Counted from the first letter of the stretch, positions 11,147-19,993 are shown. The stretch: 64,000 bases of DNA from Planctomycetales bacterium 71-10 (GCA_001898385.1 MKTT01000124.1:18217-82216); one strand, 5' to 3'. The notes: generated by a model from the sequence alone, not told the origin. Translations and numbers: made by a program.

Positions 11147-11590
11147 ATGGACGCCAAGGCGATCACGCCGATCCTGAACGTCTCCGACCTCGCGAGCAGC
11201 TTCGCGTGGTTCGAAAAGCTGGGATGGAAGGCTCTGTGGGGTTGGGGCAGTCCGCCGACCTTCGGGGCCGTCGGCTCCGGCGAGTGCGAAATCTTCCTCT
11301 GCGTCGGCGCCCAGGGCTCCCGGGGCCACGGCGGCGGGGCCCCGACCTTCGGGGAGGGGGGCGACTCGGCCGCCGACAAGGGCTCGTGGATGTCGATCTG
11401 GGTTGACGACGTGGACGCCGTCCATAGGCGTTGCGTCGAGCAGGGGCTGGAGGTCTCCTTCCCCCCGACCGACATGCCGTGGGGCGTCCGGGAGATGCAC
11501 GTCCGCCATCCCGACGGCCACGTCTTCCGGATCAGCCGGGGGATCGAGCGGATCGCGACGCACGGCGAGGGGGGCTTCTCGACGCCCTGA
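11147..11590 (+). CDS. VOC-family (glyoxalase/bleomycin-resistance fold) protein
   Basis: A 147-residue single-domain protein. It begins ITPILNVSDLASSFAWFEKLGW and ends PWGVREMHVRHPDGHVFRIS, the two ends of the VOC beta-alpha-beta-beta-beta module, including the conserved DPDGH-like C-terminal metal/strand motif. The middle (residues 48-75) is a Gly-rich insertion. The gene starts 17 bp after the permease stop and is probably in the same transcript. Members may be dioxygenases, lyases or binding proteins; the substrate cannot be inferred. Confidence 0.8.
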   Translation: MDAKAITPILNVSDLASSFAWFEKLGWKALWGWGSPPTFGAVGSGECEIFLCVGAQGSRGHGGGAPTFGEGGDSAADKGSWMSIWVDDVDAVHRRCVEQGLEVSFPPTDMPWGVREMHVRHPDGHVFRISRGIERIATHGEGGFSTP

Positions 11591-11698
11591 CCTCCGGTCG
11601 TCCCGCGTCCTCGCCGCCTGGCCTGGCCCGGTTCGCGACTTTCGCGTACCTTACGGCCGGTCTCCGTCTCGTCGGCCCCGCTTCCAGGGAGGGAAGCC

Positions 11699-12364
11699 GT
11701 GAAGATCCAGCACCCGCTGCTCATCGCGACGATCGGCTGCGTCGGCTCGCGGCTGATCCGCTCGCTGGGGAGGACGTGGGACTTCCACTTCCGCTACGAG
11801 GATCCGTCCGTCGACCCCGAGGTCGCCCGGCGCTCGGGGCAGAGGTACATCTACGCGTTCTTCCACGAGGTGATGCTCTTCCCGGCCTACTACTGGAACT
11901 GGCCGAGCATGCACATCCTCATCAGCGACCACCGCGACGGCGAGATGATCACGCAGGTCGTCAAGCGGCTGGGCTTCGGCGTGGTCCGCGGGTCGAGCAC
12001 GCGCAACGGGGCTAGGGCCCTGCGCGAGATGACCTCGACCATCAAGGAAGGGAACCTCTGCGTCACGCCCGACGGCCCCCGCGGCCCGCGGCGGCACGTC
12101 CACCAGGGGATCGCGTACCTCGCCAGCCGGACGGGGCTCCCGGTGGTCGGGGCGGGGATGGCGTTCAAGGACTCGTGGCGGGCGAGGAGTTGGGACCGCT
12201 TCTGCATCCCCAAGCCGTACAGCAAGGCCGCCGCCGTCGCCCCCGCGCCGGTGTTCATCCCCCCCGACGCCGACCGCGACGCCCTCGAAGCCGGCCGCGC
12301 CGAGATCGAGCGGCGCATGCTCGCGGCGACGGACCAGGCGGAAGCCTGGGTCCGGAAGCTCTGA
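11699..12364 (+). CDS. DUF374 lysophospholipid acyltransferase-like protein
   Basis: A 221-residue protein. Key features are an N-terminal hydrophobic anchor, FFHEVMLFP with the catalytic-type His, ISDHRDGEMI, and VTPDGPRGPRRHVHQG, the hallmark block of DUF374 proteins, which are related to LpxL and PlsC acyltransferases. It probably acylates a lipid or lipid A-like acceptor at the inner membrane. The start is GTG at 11699 with a strong purine-rich Shine-Dalgarno (GGGAGGGAAG) directly upstream. It stands alone, 108 bp after the VOC gene. Confidence 0.85.
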   Translation: MKIQHPLLIATIGCVGSRLIRSLGRTWDFHFRYEDPSVDPEVARRSGQRYIYAFFHEVMLFPAYYWNWPSMHILISDHRDGEMITQVVKRLGFGVVRGSSTRNGARALREMTSTIKEGNLCVTPDGPRGPRRHVHQGIAYLASRTGLPVVGAGMAFKDSWRARSWDRFCIPKPYSKAAAVAPAPVFIPPDADRDALEAGRAEIERRMLAATDQAEAWVRKL

Positions 12365-12470
12365 ATCGGGCTTGCGGGCGATCGGCCTTCCGGGTAGGTT
12401 GCCCCCGCATTTCCCGAGGATCCGCAGTCCGACGGCCGGCGTATCGGCGAGCCCTTTCGGACCTCCTGCG

Positions 12471-13088
12471 ATGAATCCGCCCGCTCCGAATCGACCCCTC
12501 TCGCAGCCGGTCCGATGGTCGCTCGCGGCCCTGGCGGTGGGACTGTTGCTCATGCTGGCGGTCGCCCGCCGGCTGGAGCCGGACCCTCGGGGATTCGGCA
12601 CGCACGAACAACTCGGGCTGACGCCCTGTCCGTTCCTCGCCGCGACCGGCCGATCCTGCCCCGCCTGCGGGGCGACGACCGCCGTGGCCGAGGTCGTCCG
12701 GGGGCGATGGTCCCGGGCGTGGCGGGCGAACCCGGCGGGGATGCTGCTGGGCGTCCTCGCGGGCCCGACGGCCGCCTGGCTGCTGGCGACGACCTGGATG
12801 CGGAGGCCCCTCGGCCCCCGCTCCCCCTGGACGCCGCCGGCCGCCCTGCTGGCCCTGCTGGTCGCGGTGGGTTCCGCATTCTGGTTGATGCGATTTCTTG
12901 ACGGCGCGACGCCGGCCCCCGGGCCGAATCGGGTCGCGCCCGAACCAAGGAAGGAGGGGGCCAAGGATGTTCCCCCGTACGATGACGAGGATGCGACGTC
13001 TCGCCGCCCCGGCCCTGGCCGTCGGCCTGCTCCTGACCATGACGGGCTGCGACCCCCGCACGATCTTCTACTTCCTCCAGCCGAATGA
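12471..13088 (+). CDS. DUF2752 membrane protein
   Basis: A 205-residue protein with three hydrophobic segments and the DUF2752 signature GRSCPACGATTA between the first and second. The two cysteines of CPACG are a probable metal or redox site. Function of the family is unknown. After the last membrane segment the frame continues as a Pro/Arg-rich tail of about 60 residues, and its final 122 bp overlap the beginning of the next gene in another frame; DUF2752 proteins usually end soon after the last helix, so the tail may be an accident of high GC or a real overlap. Confidence 0.75.
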   Translation: MNPPAPNRPLSQPVRWSLAALAVGLLLMLAVARRLEPDPRGFGTHEQLGLTPCPFLAATGRSCPACGATTAVAEVVRGRWSRAWRANPAGMLLGVLAGPTAAWLLATTWMRRPLGPRSPWTPPAALLALLVAVGSAFWLMRFLDGATPAPGPNRVAPEPRKEGAKDVPPYDDEDATSRRPGPGRRPAPDHDGLRPPHDLLLPPAE

Positions 13089-13677
13089 GCCCACGATCCC
13101 GGCCCCGGGCCCCTCGCTCAAGAACAAGAAGGTCGTCGTCCTCACCTCGGCCGACCCCACCACCCTCGCCCAGTACCCCGGCCTGGAGCGCGACCTGGGC
13201 CGCCAGTTCGTCAAGAACCTGCGCAAGAACAAGAAGATCACCGTCGTCGACACCGAGAAGGTCTCGGACTGGGTCCAGGGCCACCCCAACTGGTCCGACC
13301 CGGTCGAAGCGGCCCGCGACTTCGAAGCCGACGTCGTCATCGTCCTGGAGGTCGAGCAGTTCCGCACCCGCCACCCGGGCGACCTCAACGTCCTCCAGGG
13401 CTCGTCCAAGGTCCACATCCAGGCGTTCGAGCTGAAGCACCCCACCAACAGCAAGGGGAAGCCGATGACGGACCAGGAGAAGGAATCCGAGTCGATCTAC
13501 GACGACTACTGCGAGACCGAGTTCCCCCGCCGCGGCCCCATCCCGATGGACTCCGGCGTCGGCGAGCCCACCTTCAAGAGCAAGCTCCTCCAGATCGTCT
13601 CCAACGAGTGCTCCTGGCACTTCGTCGAACACCTCCAGGCCGACATGATCGAGGACGTCCGCTTCAACGGGCGCTGA
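12967..13677 (+). CDS. Planctomycete lipoprotein of unknown function
   Basis: A 236-residue protein with a basic N-terminus, a hydrophobic stretch and the lipobox LTMTGC (Cys28). The mature part has an alpha/beta pattern (KKVVVLTSADPTTLAQYP, then KKITVVDTEKVSDW and ADVVIVLEVEQF) reminiscent of periplasmic proteins that assemble outer-membrane or secretion components, but no catalytic motif is evident. The start at 12967 has a very strong upstream purine stretch (AAGGAAGGAGGGGG). It overlaps the tail of the DUF2752 frame. Composite repeats follow directly after its stop. Confidence 0.8.
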   Translation: MFPRTMTRMRRLAAPALAVGLLLTMTGCDPRTIFYFLQPNEPTIPAPGPSLKNKKVVVLTSADPTTLAQYPGLERDLGRQFVKNLRKNKKITVVDTEKVSDWVQGHPNWSDPVEAARDFEADVVIVLEVEQFRTRHPGDLNVLQGSSKVHIQAFELKHPTNSKGKPMTDQEKESESIYDDYCETEFPRRGPIPMDSGVGEPTFKSKLLQIVSNECSWHFVEHLQADMIEDVRFNGR

Positions 13678-13710
13678 CCCCCGCGACCAACCTCATCCGG
13701 CATCTCCTAC

Positions 13711-13757
13711 ATCCCCCTCCCGCCGGGAGGGGGTGGCCCGGAGGGCCGGGTGAGGGT
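13711..13757 (+). repeat. Composite repeat arm, copy C1 (solo, with partial spacer)
   Basis: Hairpin CCCCCTCCCGCCGGGAGGGGG followed by GGCCCGGAGGGCC and GGTGAGGG, the same order as in the other copies. The bases just after it (GGTCGTCGGGTC, then GGGACGGCC and GATCGAA) match the spacer of copy A in order, so this looks like a left end whose right end has been replaced or interrupted by the next copy. Confidence 0.7.
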
Positions 13758-13790
13758 CGTCGGGTCTCGGGACGGCCGCGGCGATCGAAC

Positions 13791-13946
13791 CCTTCTCCCC
13801 TTGAGGGAGAAGGTGGCCCGGAGGGCCGGATGAGGGGTGGCGCGGCCGAGGGCCTGGGACTTCGAGGTCGATTCGGATTGGATGAAGCGACGCCGTTCGA
13901 CCCCTCATCCGGCCTTCGGCCACCTTCTCCCTCAAGGGGAGAAGGC
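13791..13946. repeat. Composite repeat, copy C2
   Basis: The left arm (13791-13836) and the inverted right arm (13901-13946) are near-perfect reverse complements: CCTTCTCCCCTTGAGGGAGA with AGGTGGCC, GGAGGGCC and GGATGAGGGG on the left, and the complement on the right. The spacer between them is unlike that of copies A and B. The rest of 13678-14103 contains no convincing gene. Confidence 0.75.
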
Positions 13947-14103
13947 CGTCGTCGTCGGTCTGCTTGTGCGTCTCGCGCCCGCATGCCCTCCGCGCATCCG
14001 GCGACCCTCACCCGCCGCGGCTCAGCCGCCCTCTCCCGGCGGATGAAGGGACGGTCCCGGGCCGCCCGAATCTCGCTCATCACCCGTCGTCGCTTCGATC
14101 ATC

Positions 14104-15117
14104 TCAGCGATACAGCGCCGCCTTGCCCAGCTCGGCCCGGATCCGCTCGACCTCGATCGGGTCGTTGACCGCGTTGTCGGGCCGGCGTCCGGACAGGACG
14201 TTGAGGACGTCGCGGGCGACCATCGTCGCCATGTTGCGCAGGCCCTCCTCGGTCTGCGCCGCGCTGTGCGGGGTGAGCATCACGTCGCGACGACCGATCA
14301 GCGGGTGGTCGGGCGGCGGGGGCTCGACGTCGAACACGTCGGCCCCGTAGCCCCAGAGCAGGCGGGCGTCGAGCGCGTCGGCGACGGCCTCCTCGTCGAC
14401 GACCGGCCCGCGGCAGGTGTTGAGGAGGATGCACCCCTCCTTCACCTGCGCCAGCGCGGCGCGGTCCATCATCCGTCGGGTGCTCGCGTCGAGCGGGACG
14501 TGGAGGCTGACGTAGTCGGACTCGCGGAGGAGTTCCTCGTAGGTGGCCCGGACGGCGCCGGCGCGGAGTTCGGCCTCCTCGGGGGCCTGGACGATGTCGT
14601 GGTAGAGGACGCGCATCCCGAAGGCCAGGCGGCACGTCTCGCCCAGCCGCTTGCCGATCCGGCCGAAGCCGACGATCCCGAGAGTCCGCCCCTGGATCTC
14701 GCGCCCCTTCATCGACGTCCGCGCGGCGTAGTTGCCCGCCTCAAGCTCCTTCATCATGGCCGGGAAATGCTTGGAGAGGCCGATCATCATCGCGACGGCG
14801 TGCTCGACCACGTCCTGCGTGTTCGCGCCCGGGGTGTAGACGACCTGGATCCCGCGCGCGGTGGCGGCGGGGACGTCGATGTGGTCGAAGCCGACGCCGT
14901 GGCGGCCGACGACGCGGAGCTTCGGGCCCCAGTCGAGCACCTGGGCGTCGACCTTCCCCGCCGTCCGGGTGATGATCGCGTCGGCGTCCCTCGCGGCGGC
15001 CTCCACCGCCGCCCGATCCTTGGGGTCGACCATCCGGACCTCGGCGGCCTCGCGCACGAGCCGCAGGCCGGCCTCGTCCATGCTGGTCAACATCAGAACG
15101 ATCGGCCGGTCCGGCAT
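14104..15117 (-). CDS. D-2-hydroxyacid dehydrogenase (SerA-like)
   Basis: A 337-residue NAD-dependent oxidoreductase. It has the Rossmann motif GIVGFGRIGKRLG and the catalytic trio: Arg in LLNTCRGPVVDEE, Glu in GADVFDVEPP and His in LTPHSAAQTEE. There is no C-terminal ACT domain, so it is not a long-form SerA, and the substrate could be 3-phosphoglycerate, glyoxylate or another 2-oxo acid. The start is set at 15117 (MPDRPIVLMLTS); the longer upstream frame is unlike any protein. It is divergent from a membrane glycosyltransferase gene. Confidence 0.9.
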   Translation of the reverse strand: MPDRPIVLMLTSMDEAGLRLVREAAEVRMVDPKDRAAVEAAARDADAIITRTAGKVDAQVLDWGPKLRVVGRHGVGFDHIDVPAATARGIQVVYTPGANTQDVVEHAVAMMIGLSKHFPAMMKELEAGNYAARTSMKGREIQGRTLGIVGFGRIGKRLGETCRLAFGMRVLYHDIVQAPEEAELRAGAVRATYEELLRESDYVSLHVPLDASTRRMMDRAALAQVKEGCILLNTCRGPVVDEEAVADALDARLLWGYGADVFDVEPPPPDHPLIGRRDVMLTPHSAAQTEEGLRNMATMVARDVLNVLSGRRPDNAVNDPIEVERIRAELGKAALYR

Positions 15118-15244
15118 GGCGAGGGGTCCGAAGGGCAGGGGGCGTCGGCGGGATGCGTCGCTGACGCCCGAGGATCGAGGGACTATCATGGGGAGAGCCC
15201 GGACGTCGTCGCCGGGTTCGGATGTCCCCAGGATAAGTCGCGAC

Positions 15245-16444
15245 ATGACCAGTGACAATCGGTGGGCGCGACGGGGCCCCGCGCTGGCGGCGCTGGCGGC
15301 GGCGCTGGCGAGGCTGGCCGTGATCCTCGGCGACGGCGCACGGTTCGACGACCCGGACAATTATTTGCCCCTCGCCCGCGCCGTCGCTTCGGGCGAGGGC
15401 CTCGTCTTCAAGGGCCGCGCGACCGCCTACCGGCCGCCGCTCTATCCGATGGTCCTCGCCCCATGGGTCGCCGTCGAGGGGGATCGGCCCCGGGTCGGCC
15501 TGACACTGCTGCACGTCGCGCTCGGGGCCGGGACCGCCGCGCTCGCGGTCGTCGCGATGCGACGCCTGGGCGCAACGCCCCGCCGCGCGGCCGTCGCGGG
15601 GCTGATCGTCGCCTACGACCCGGTGCTGGCCTGGCAGGCGAAGTCGGTGATGACCGAGACGCTGACGGCCTTCCTCGTCGCCCTCGCGACGGCCGCCGCC
15701 GCGGGGCGTCGCCCGCTCGCCGCCGGCGCGGCGCTGGGGCTCGCGAGCCTCGGCCGGCCCAGCACGCTCCCGGGCGCGAGCCTCGTCGTCCTGGCCACGG
15801 CCCTGCTCGGGCCGGGAGGGCCTCGCGAACGCCTGCGGCGCTCCGCGGTCCTGGCGCTGGGCGTCGCAGGCGTCCTGCTCCCCTGGGGCGTTCGGAACCG
15901 GCTGGCGATGGGCGAATTCGTCTTCACCACGACCCACGGCGGCTACACGCTGGCCCTGGCCAACAACGAGGTCTATTACCGCCAGGTGCTCGACGGACCG
16001 GCCGGGACCGTCTGGACCGGGCCCGAACAGCAGGCGTGGTGGGACGCCGTCAACCTCCGGATGGCGTCCCTCCCCGAGCCCGAGGCCGATCGCCGGCTCC
16101 GCGACGAGGTCGTCGACCTGGCCCGTCGCGAGCCCCGGACGTTCGCCCGCGCCTGCCTCGCCCGCCTGGCCACGTTCTGGAGCCCGCTCCCGGCGGCCGG
16201 GGTCTATTCGACGAAGGCGAGGCTGGCCACCTTCCTCTGGACGGCGCCGCTCTGGTGCGCCCTGATCCTCGGCCTGGCGCGTCCCGAGTCTCGAAGCTGG
16301 CCGGGCCTCATCGCGCCGGCCCTGATCGTCGGCCTGACGGCCGTCCACGCCTTCTACTGGACCGACCTGCGCATGAGGGCACCGATCGTCCCGGCGATCG
16401 CCGTCGTCGCCGCCTCGGCGTCCCTCGGCCGGCGGCGGGCGTAG
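15245..16444 (+). CDS. Membrane glycosyltransferase-like protein (GT-C, GT39/ArnT-type)
   Basis: A 399-residue polytopic membrane protein. Near the N-terminus FDDPDNYLPLARAV carries the acidic pair expected in the first periplasmic loop of GT-C enzymes, followed by TAYRPPLYPM. About nine hydrophobic segments follow, and a soluble portion near residues 235-300 contains NNEVYYRQV. Such enzymes transfer sugars from polyprenyl phosphates to lipid or protein acceptors in the envelope. The stop is only 4 bp from the stop of the convergent GT2-GtrA gene. Confidence 0.75.
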   Translation: MTSDNRWARRGPALAALAAALARLAVILGDGARFDDPDNYLPLARAVASGEGLVFKGRATAYRPPLYPMVLAPWVAVEGDRPRVGLTLLHVALGAGTAALAVVAMRRLGATPRRAAVAGLIVAYDPVLAWQAKSVMTETLTAFLVALATAAAAGRRPLAAGAALGLASLGRPSTLPGASLVVLATALLGPGGPRERLRRSAVLALGVAGVLLPWGVRNRLAMGEFVFTTTHGGYTLALANNEVYYRQVLDGPAGTVWTGPEQQAWWDAVNLRMASLPEPEADRRLRDEVVDLARREPRTFARACLARLATFWSPLPAAGVYSTKARLATFLWTAPLWCALILGLARPESRSWPGLIAPALIVGLTAVHAFYWTDLRMRAPIVPAIAVVAASASLGRRRA

Positions 16445-16448
16445 CCGC

Positions 16449-17582
16449 TCAGACGAGCGCCTTCTCCTGCTCCGAGGGGTTGGGGGCCGGCTTGCGGCGG
16501 AAGACGATCCAGCGCGACATCGAGAAGCTGATGCCGGTGGCCACCACGATCCCCACCACGGCCGCGGCGAGTCGGTGCCGGGCGAAGACGTCGAAGCGGC
16601 TGGGGAGGTAGAGCCTCAGCGTCAGGCTCACCGCGATCCCCAGCGCATTGCCCAGCGCGTAGGTGAAGTATTGCCGGACGATCGACCCGTGTCGGGTGTC
16701 GTTGAAGGTCAGCCGGCGATTGAGGGCGAAGTTCCACGTCATCGCCGCCCAGATCGACAGGCAGCCGGCGACGAACATCGCCCCGTGGGCCCCCTCCGCC
16801 GCCTCGCCCGCCGAGCCGAAGCCGAGCGACGCGAACAGCCAGAGCAGGATGCCGTAGAGCGACAGGTCGACCACCATCCCCGACGCGCCTACGACGCAGA
16901 ACTGGATCAGCCGCGACAGCGTCCCGAAGCGATGGTCGAGCACCCGCTTGAGCTGGCGCAGGTCGTCCAGGCCGATCGCGTCGATCCGTCGCTTGTCTTC
17001 GGCGCCGGTGTTCACCGGGACGTCCAGCAGCGTCCCCGAGCACCACGTCAGGACGTCGAGCAGGATGAGCGATCCCGAGACCGCGGGGGACTCCGCGACG
17101 AGCGAGTGCACGGCCGAGCGCCGCATCGCCGCCAGCCCGGAGAGGCCGTCCGACGTCCCCAGGGCCAGGCGGCCCAGGATGGCCAGCGTCCGGCCCCGCA
17201 CGCCCCCGAGGCTCCAGAGCTTCCGCCCGCTCCTCGGCACGCCGACCACCAGGTCGGCCCCGCTCTCGCGCAGCGAGTCGATCACCTGGAGGATCGCCTC
17301 CGGCGCGTACTCGCGCGTGGGATCGAGCACGATCAGGACGTCGCCCTGCGCCGCCGCCAGCCCCTGGCGCAGCAGGCTGACGTGGTTCGCGGCGTCGTCG
17401 ACCACCTGGATCATCGGGTGGACGGCGAGGGAAAGCCGGTCGGTCGGCGCCCGATCGGCGAAGACGACCTCGACCGCCTCGACGCCCCCCCGTTCCATCA
17501 GGAGGCGCTGGTAGGTCGCCAGCTCGCCGTTGCGGAACGGCTCGTCCCGGGTGGCGGGGACGATCAGGCTGATGCGGCTCAT
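16449..17582 (-). CDS. GT2 glycosyltransferase fused to a GtrA membrane domain
   Basis: A 377-residue protein. Residues 1 to about 215 form a GT2 nucleotide-sugar transferase domain (ISLIVPATRDE, VEVVFADRAP, DVLIVLDPT), but the DXD motif is not canonical (VLDPTREYAP). From about residue 220, four hydrophobic helices form a GtrA domain (LIQFCVVGASGMVVDLSLYG; WNFALNRRLTF), a family that flips or helps transfer polyprenyl-linked sugars. The fusion suggests making and handling a lipid-linked sugar in one polypeptide. It follows mnmA by 37 bp on the same strand and ends 4 bp from the convergent GT-C gene. Confidence 0.85.
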   Translation of the reverse strand: MSRISLIVPATRDEPFRNGELATYQRLLMERGGVEAVEVVFADRAPTDRLSLAVHPMIQVVDDAANHVSLLRQGLAAAQGDVLIVLDPTREYAPEAILQVIDSLRESGADLVVGVPRSGRKLWSLGGVRGRTLAILGRLALGTSDGLSGLAAMRRSAVHSLVAESPAVSGSLILLDVLTWCSGTLLDVPVNTGAEDKRRIDAIGLDDLRQLKRVLDHRFGTLSRLIQFCVVGASGMVVDLSLYGILLWLFASLGFGSAGEAAEGAHGAMFVAGCLSIWAAMTWNFALNRRLTFNDTRHGSIVRQYFTYALGNALGIAVSLTLRLYLPSRFDVFARHRLAAAVVGIVVATGISFSMSRWIVFRRKPAPNPSEQEKALV

Positions 17583-17619
17583 CGGCTGGGTCCTGAAATC
17601 CTCTCGTCGCGAGCCCGGC

Positions 17620-18699
17620 TCAGTCGACGAGCGGGGCGTCGATCCATCCTCCGCCGAGCACCATATCGTCCTGGTAGAGCGTGACGACCTGGCCGGGGGC
17701 CACGGCCGGCTGGGGCTCGTCGAACCGGACCCGCACGCGGCCGTCCGGCAGCGGCTCGGCCGTCGCGGCGGTCGCCCGGTGGCGGGCGCGGATCTGGGCC
17801 AGGCAGCGCGTCGGGCCGTCGGGGGCCGGGCCCTGCCAGTTGAATCGCGAGGCTTCAAGCCCCACGCGCGCCAGCGACTCCCTCTTGCCCACCGTCACCG
17901 TGCGCGACAGGGGCTCGATCTGCACGACGTAGCGCGGCTCGCCGACCGCGAGGCCCAGGCCCCGGCGCTGGCCGACGGTGAACTTCTCGATGCCGTCGTG
18001 CTCGCGCAAGACCCGGCCGTCCTCGTCGATCAGCCGGCCCGAGGTCTCCGCATCGGGGCGGCGGCGGCGGACGAAGCCGAGGTAGTCGTCGTCGGGGACG
18101 AAGCAGATCTCCTGGCTCTCGGCCTTGTCGTGGACGGGCAGGTCCCGGTCTCGGGCCACGGCGCGGACGTCGGCCTTGGCCAGCTCGCCGACGGGGAACA
18201 GGATCCGGTCGAGGATCTCGCGCGAGAGGCCGGAGAGGACGTAGGACTGGTCCTTATCGCGGTCGACGCCGCGGGCGACCCGGCGGGTGCCGTCGGCGGC
18301 GACGGCGATCCGGGCGTAGTGGCCGGTGGCCACGAAGTCGGCCCCGACCTGCTTGCCGTACTCCCACAGCCGGCCGAACTTCAGCCAGATGTTGCACATC
18401 ACGCAGGGGTTCGGCGTGCGGCCCGCGAAGTACTCGTCGGCGAAATAGTCCTGAATCCGGCCGAAATCGTCCTCGAAGTCGAGGACGTAGAACGGGACGT
18501 CCAGCCGGTCGGCGACGCGCCGGGCGTCGACGGCGTCGGCGACGGAGCAGCAGGTCTTGGCCCGGCGCTCCTCGGACTCGCCGTGGGAGCCGGTGCGCAT
18601 GAAGAGCCCCACGACGTCGTAGCCGTCCGCCTTCAGCAGGTGGGCGGCCACGGAGCTGTCGACGCCGCCGCTCATCGCCAGGACGACGCGCCGGGGCAT
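17620..18699 (-). CDS. mnmA: tRNA-specific 2-thiouridylase
   Basis: A 359-residue enzyme that thiolates uridine 34 of Lys, Glu and Gln tRNAs using ATP and a sulfur relay. It has the PP-loop VVLAMSGGVDSSVAA, catalytic Cys in PNPCVMCN and the second Cys in ESQEICFVPDDDY, plus FTVGQRRGLGL. It lies downstream of rplS at a 67-bp gap and upstream of the GT2-GtrA gene, extending the ffh-rpsP-trmD-rplS cluster. A cysteine desulfurase gene at 32899 could supply its sulfur. The start at 18699 (MPRRVVLAMSGG) gives the standard N-terminus. Confidence 0.96.
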   Translation of the reverse strand: MPRRVVLAMSGGVDSSVAAHLLKADGYDVVGLFMRTGSHGESEERRAKTCCSVADAVDARRVADRLDVPFYVLDFEDDFGRIQDYFADEYFAGRTPNPCVMCNIWLKFGRLWEYGKQVGADFVATGHYARIAVAADGTRRVARGVDRDKDQSYVLSGLSREILDRILFPVGELAKADVRAVARDRDLPVHDKAESQEICFVPDDDYLGFVRRRRPDAETSGRLIDEDGRVLREHDGIEKFTVGQRRGLGLAVGEPRYVVQIEPLSRTVTVGKRESLARVGLEASRFNWQGPAPDGPTRCLAQIRARHRATAATAEPLPDGRVRVRFDEPQPAVAPGQVVTLYQDDMVLGGGWIDAPLVD

Positions 18700-18766
18700 G
18701 GTCTCGGGGCTCCCGTGGGAAGGGGCGGCCGCGGCGGCCGGGGGGCCGGCCGCCGCGGCGCGGGGG

Positions 18767-19234
18767 TCACTTGGCGGCTTCGGCCTTGGCCGCGGCCTTC
18801 GCCTCGGCCTTGACCTTCTTGGCGGCGACCTTGGCGGCCTTGCGCTCGGCCTTGGCGGCCTTCGCGTCGTCCAGCGCGGCACCGGTGGTGAACCGCTCCT
18901 TGAGGCGGACGGCCTTGCCCGAGCGCTCGCGGAGGTAGTACAGCTTGGCCCGGCGGACCTTGCCGGAGCGCTTCACGACGATGTCCGCGATCCGGGGCGA
19001 GTGGATCGGGAACTTGCGCTCCACGCCCTCACCCTGGACGATCCGGCGGACGACGAACATCTCGCGGGTGCCGCTCCCGGAGCGGGCGATCACGACGCCG
19101 TTGAAGATCTGGATGCGCTCCTTGTCGCCTTCCAGGATGCGGACGTGGACGTCGACCGTGTCGCCGATCTCGAACTTCGGCAGCTTCTCCTTCATGCTGC
19201 TCTGCTCGACGGCGGCTAGGAACCGATTGATCAT
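18767..19234 (-). CDS. rplS: 50S ribosomal protein bL19
   Basis: A 155-residue ribosomal protein at the interface of the subunits. The conserved core (FEIGDTVDVHVRI, GVVIARSGSGTREMFVVRRI, FPIHSPRI, RRAKLYYLRERSGKAVRLKE) fills the first 115 residues, the usual full length. A lysine- and alanine-rich tail of about 40 residues follows (AERKAAKVAAKKVKAEAKAA), a clear extension relative to most bacteria. It follows trmD in the conserved order. Confidence 0.97.
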   Translation of the reverse strand: MINRFLAAVEQSSMKEKLPKFEIGDTVDVHVRILEGDKERIQIFNGVVIARSGSGTREMFVVRRIVQGEGVERKFPIHSPRIADIVVKRSGKVRRAKLYYLRERSGKAVRLKERFTTGAALDDAKAAKAERKAAKVAAKKVKAEAKAAAKAEAAK

Positions 19235-19327
19235 GGCTGGGGACCTTTCGAGCGGCCCATCCGGAGGGCCGGCGTTCTGCGTGCGTTAGGGTGGAATGTT
19301 CGGTCGGTTCGCGGCGTTCGGTTCGGC

Positions 19328-19993
19328 TCAGCGGCGGTGTTCGCGACGCCATCGGGCGATGGCCGCGTGGTCGCCGCCGAGCAGGACTTCCGGGACGGCC
19401 AGCCCGCGGAACTCGCGGGGGCGGGTGTAGTGGGGGTATTCGAGGCCGCCGTCGGGCCCGAACGACTCGTCCACGGCACTCTCGGCGTCGCCGAGGACCC
19501 CGGGGACCAGGCGGGCGACCGCGTCGATCACGACCATCGCGGCCGGCTCGCCGCCGGAGAGGACGAAGTCGCCCACCGACAGCAGCTCGGGCCGGAGGAT
19601 CTCGATGATCCGCTCGTCGAACCCCTCGTACCTCCCGCAGACCAGGGTGAACCGCCCCCGGCCGGCCAGCTCCGCGGCCTTCGCCTGATCGAACCTGGCC
19701 CCCTGGGGGGAGAGGACGATCAGGGATCCGCGCGGCTCGGCGGCCTCCAGGACGGCCTCGGCGGCGGCGACGACGGGGGGCGCCATCAGCACCATCCCGG
19801 GCCCGCCCCCGAACGGCCGGTCGTCCACCTGCTTGTGCCGGCCTTCGGCCCAGTCGCGCATGTCCCAGGTGCGGACGTCGACGAGGCCCTTGGCGAGCGC
19901 CCGGCCGACGATGCTCCCGCCCAGGAACCCGGCGAAGAGGCCGGGGAAGAGCGTGAGGACGTCGATCCGAAGCGGCGGCGAGGCGGGTGACAT
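19328..19993 (-). CDS. trmD: tRNA (guanine37-N1)-methyltransferase
   Basis: A 221-residue SPOUT-fold enzyme that methylates G37 of tRNAs to prevent frameshifting. Motifs LVCGRYEGFDERI and SVGDFVLSGGEPA form the trefoil-knot AdoMet site; IDVLTLFPGLFAG is the standard N-terminus. It is slightly shorter at the C-terminus than the E. coli enzyme. It sits between rpsP and rplS, 19 bp after rpsP. Confidence 0.97.
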   Translation of the reverse strand: MSPASPPLRIDVLTLFPGLFAGFLGGSIVGRALAKGLVDVRTWDMRDWAEGRHKQVDDRPFGGGPGMVLMAPPVVAAAEAVLEAAEPRGSLIVLSPQGARFDQAKAAELAGRGRFTLVCGRYEGFDERIIEILRPELLSVGDFVLSGGEPAAMVVIDAVARLVPGVLGDAESAVDESFGPDGGLEYPHYTRPREFRGLAVPEVLLGGDHAAIARWRREHRR

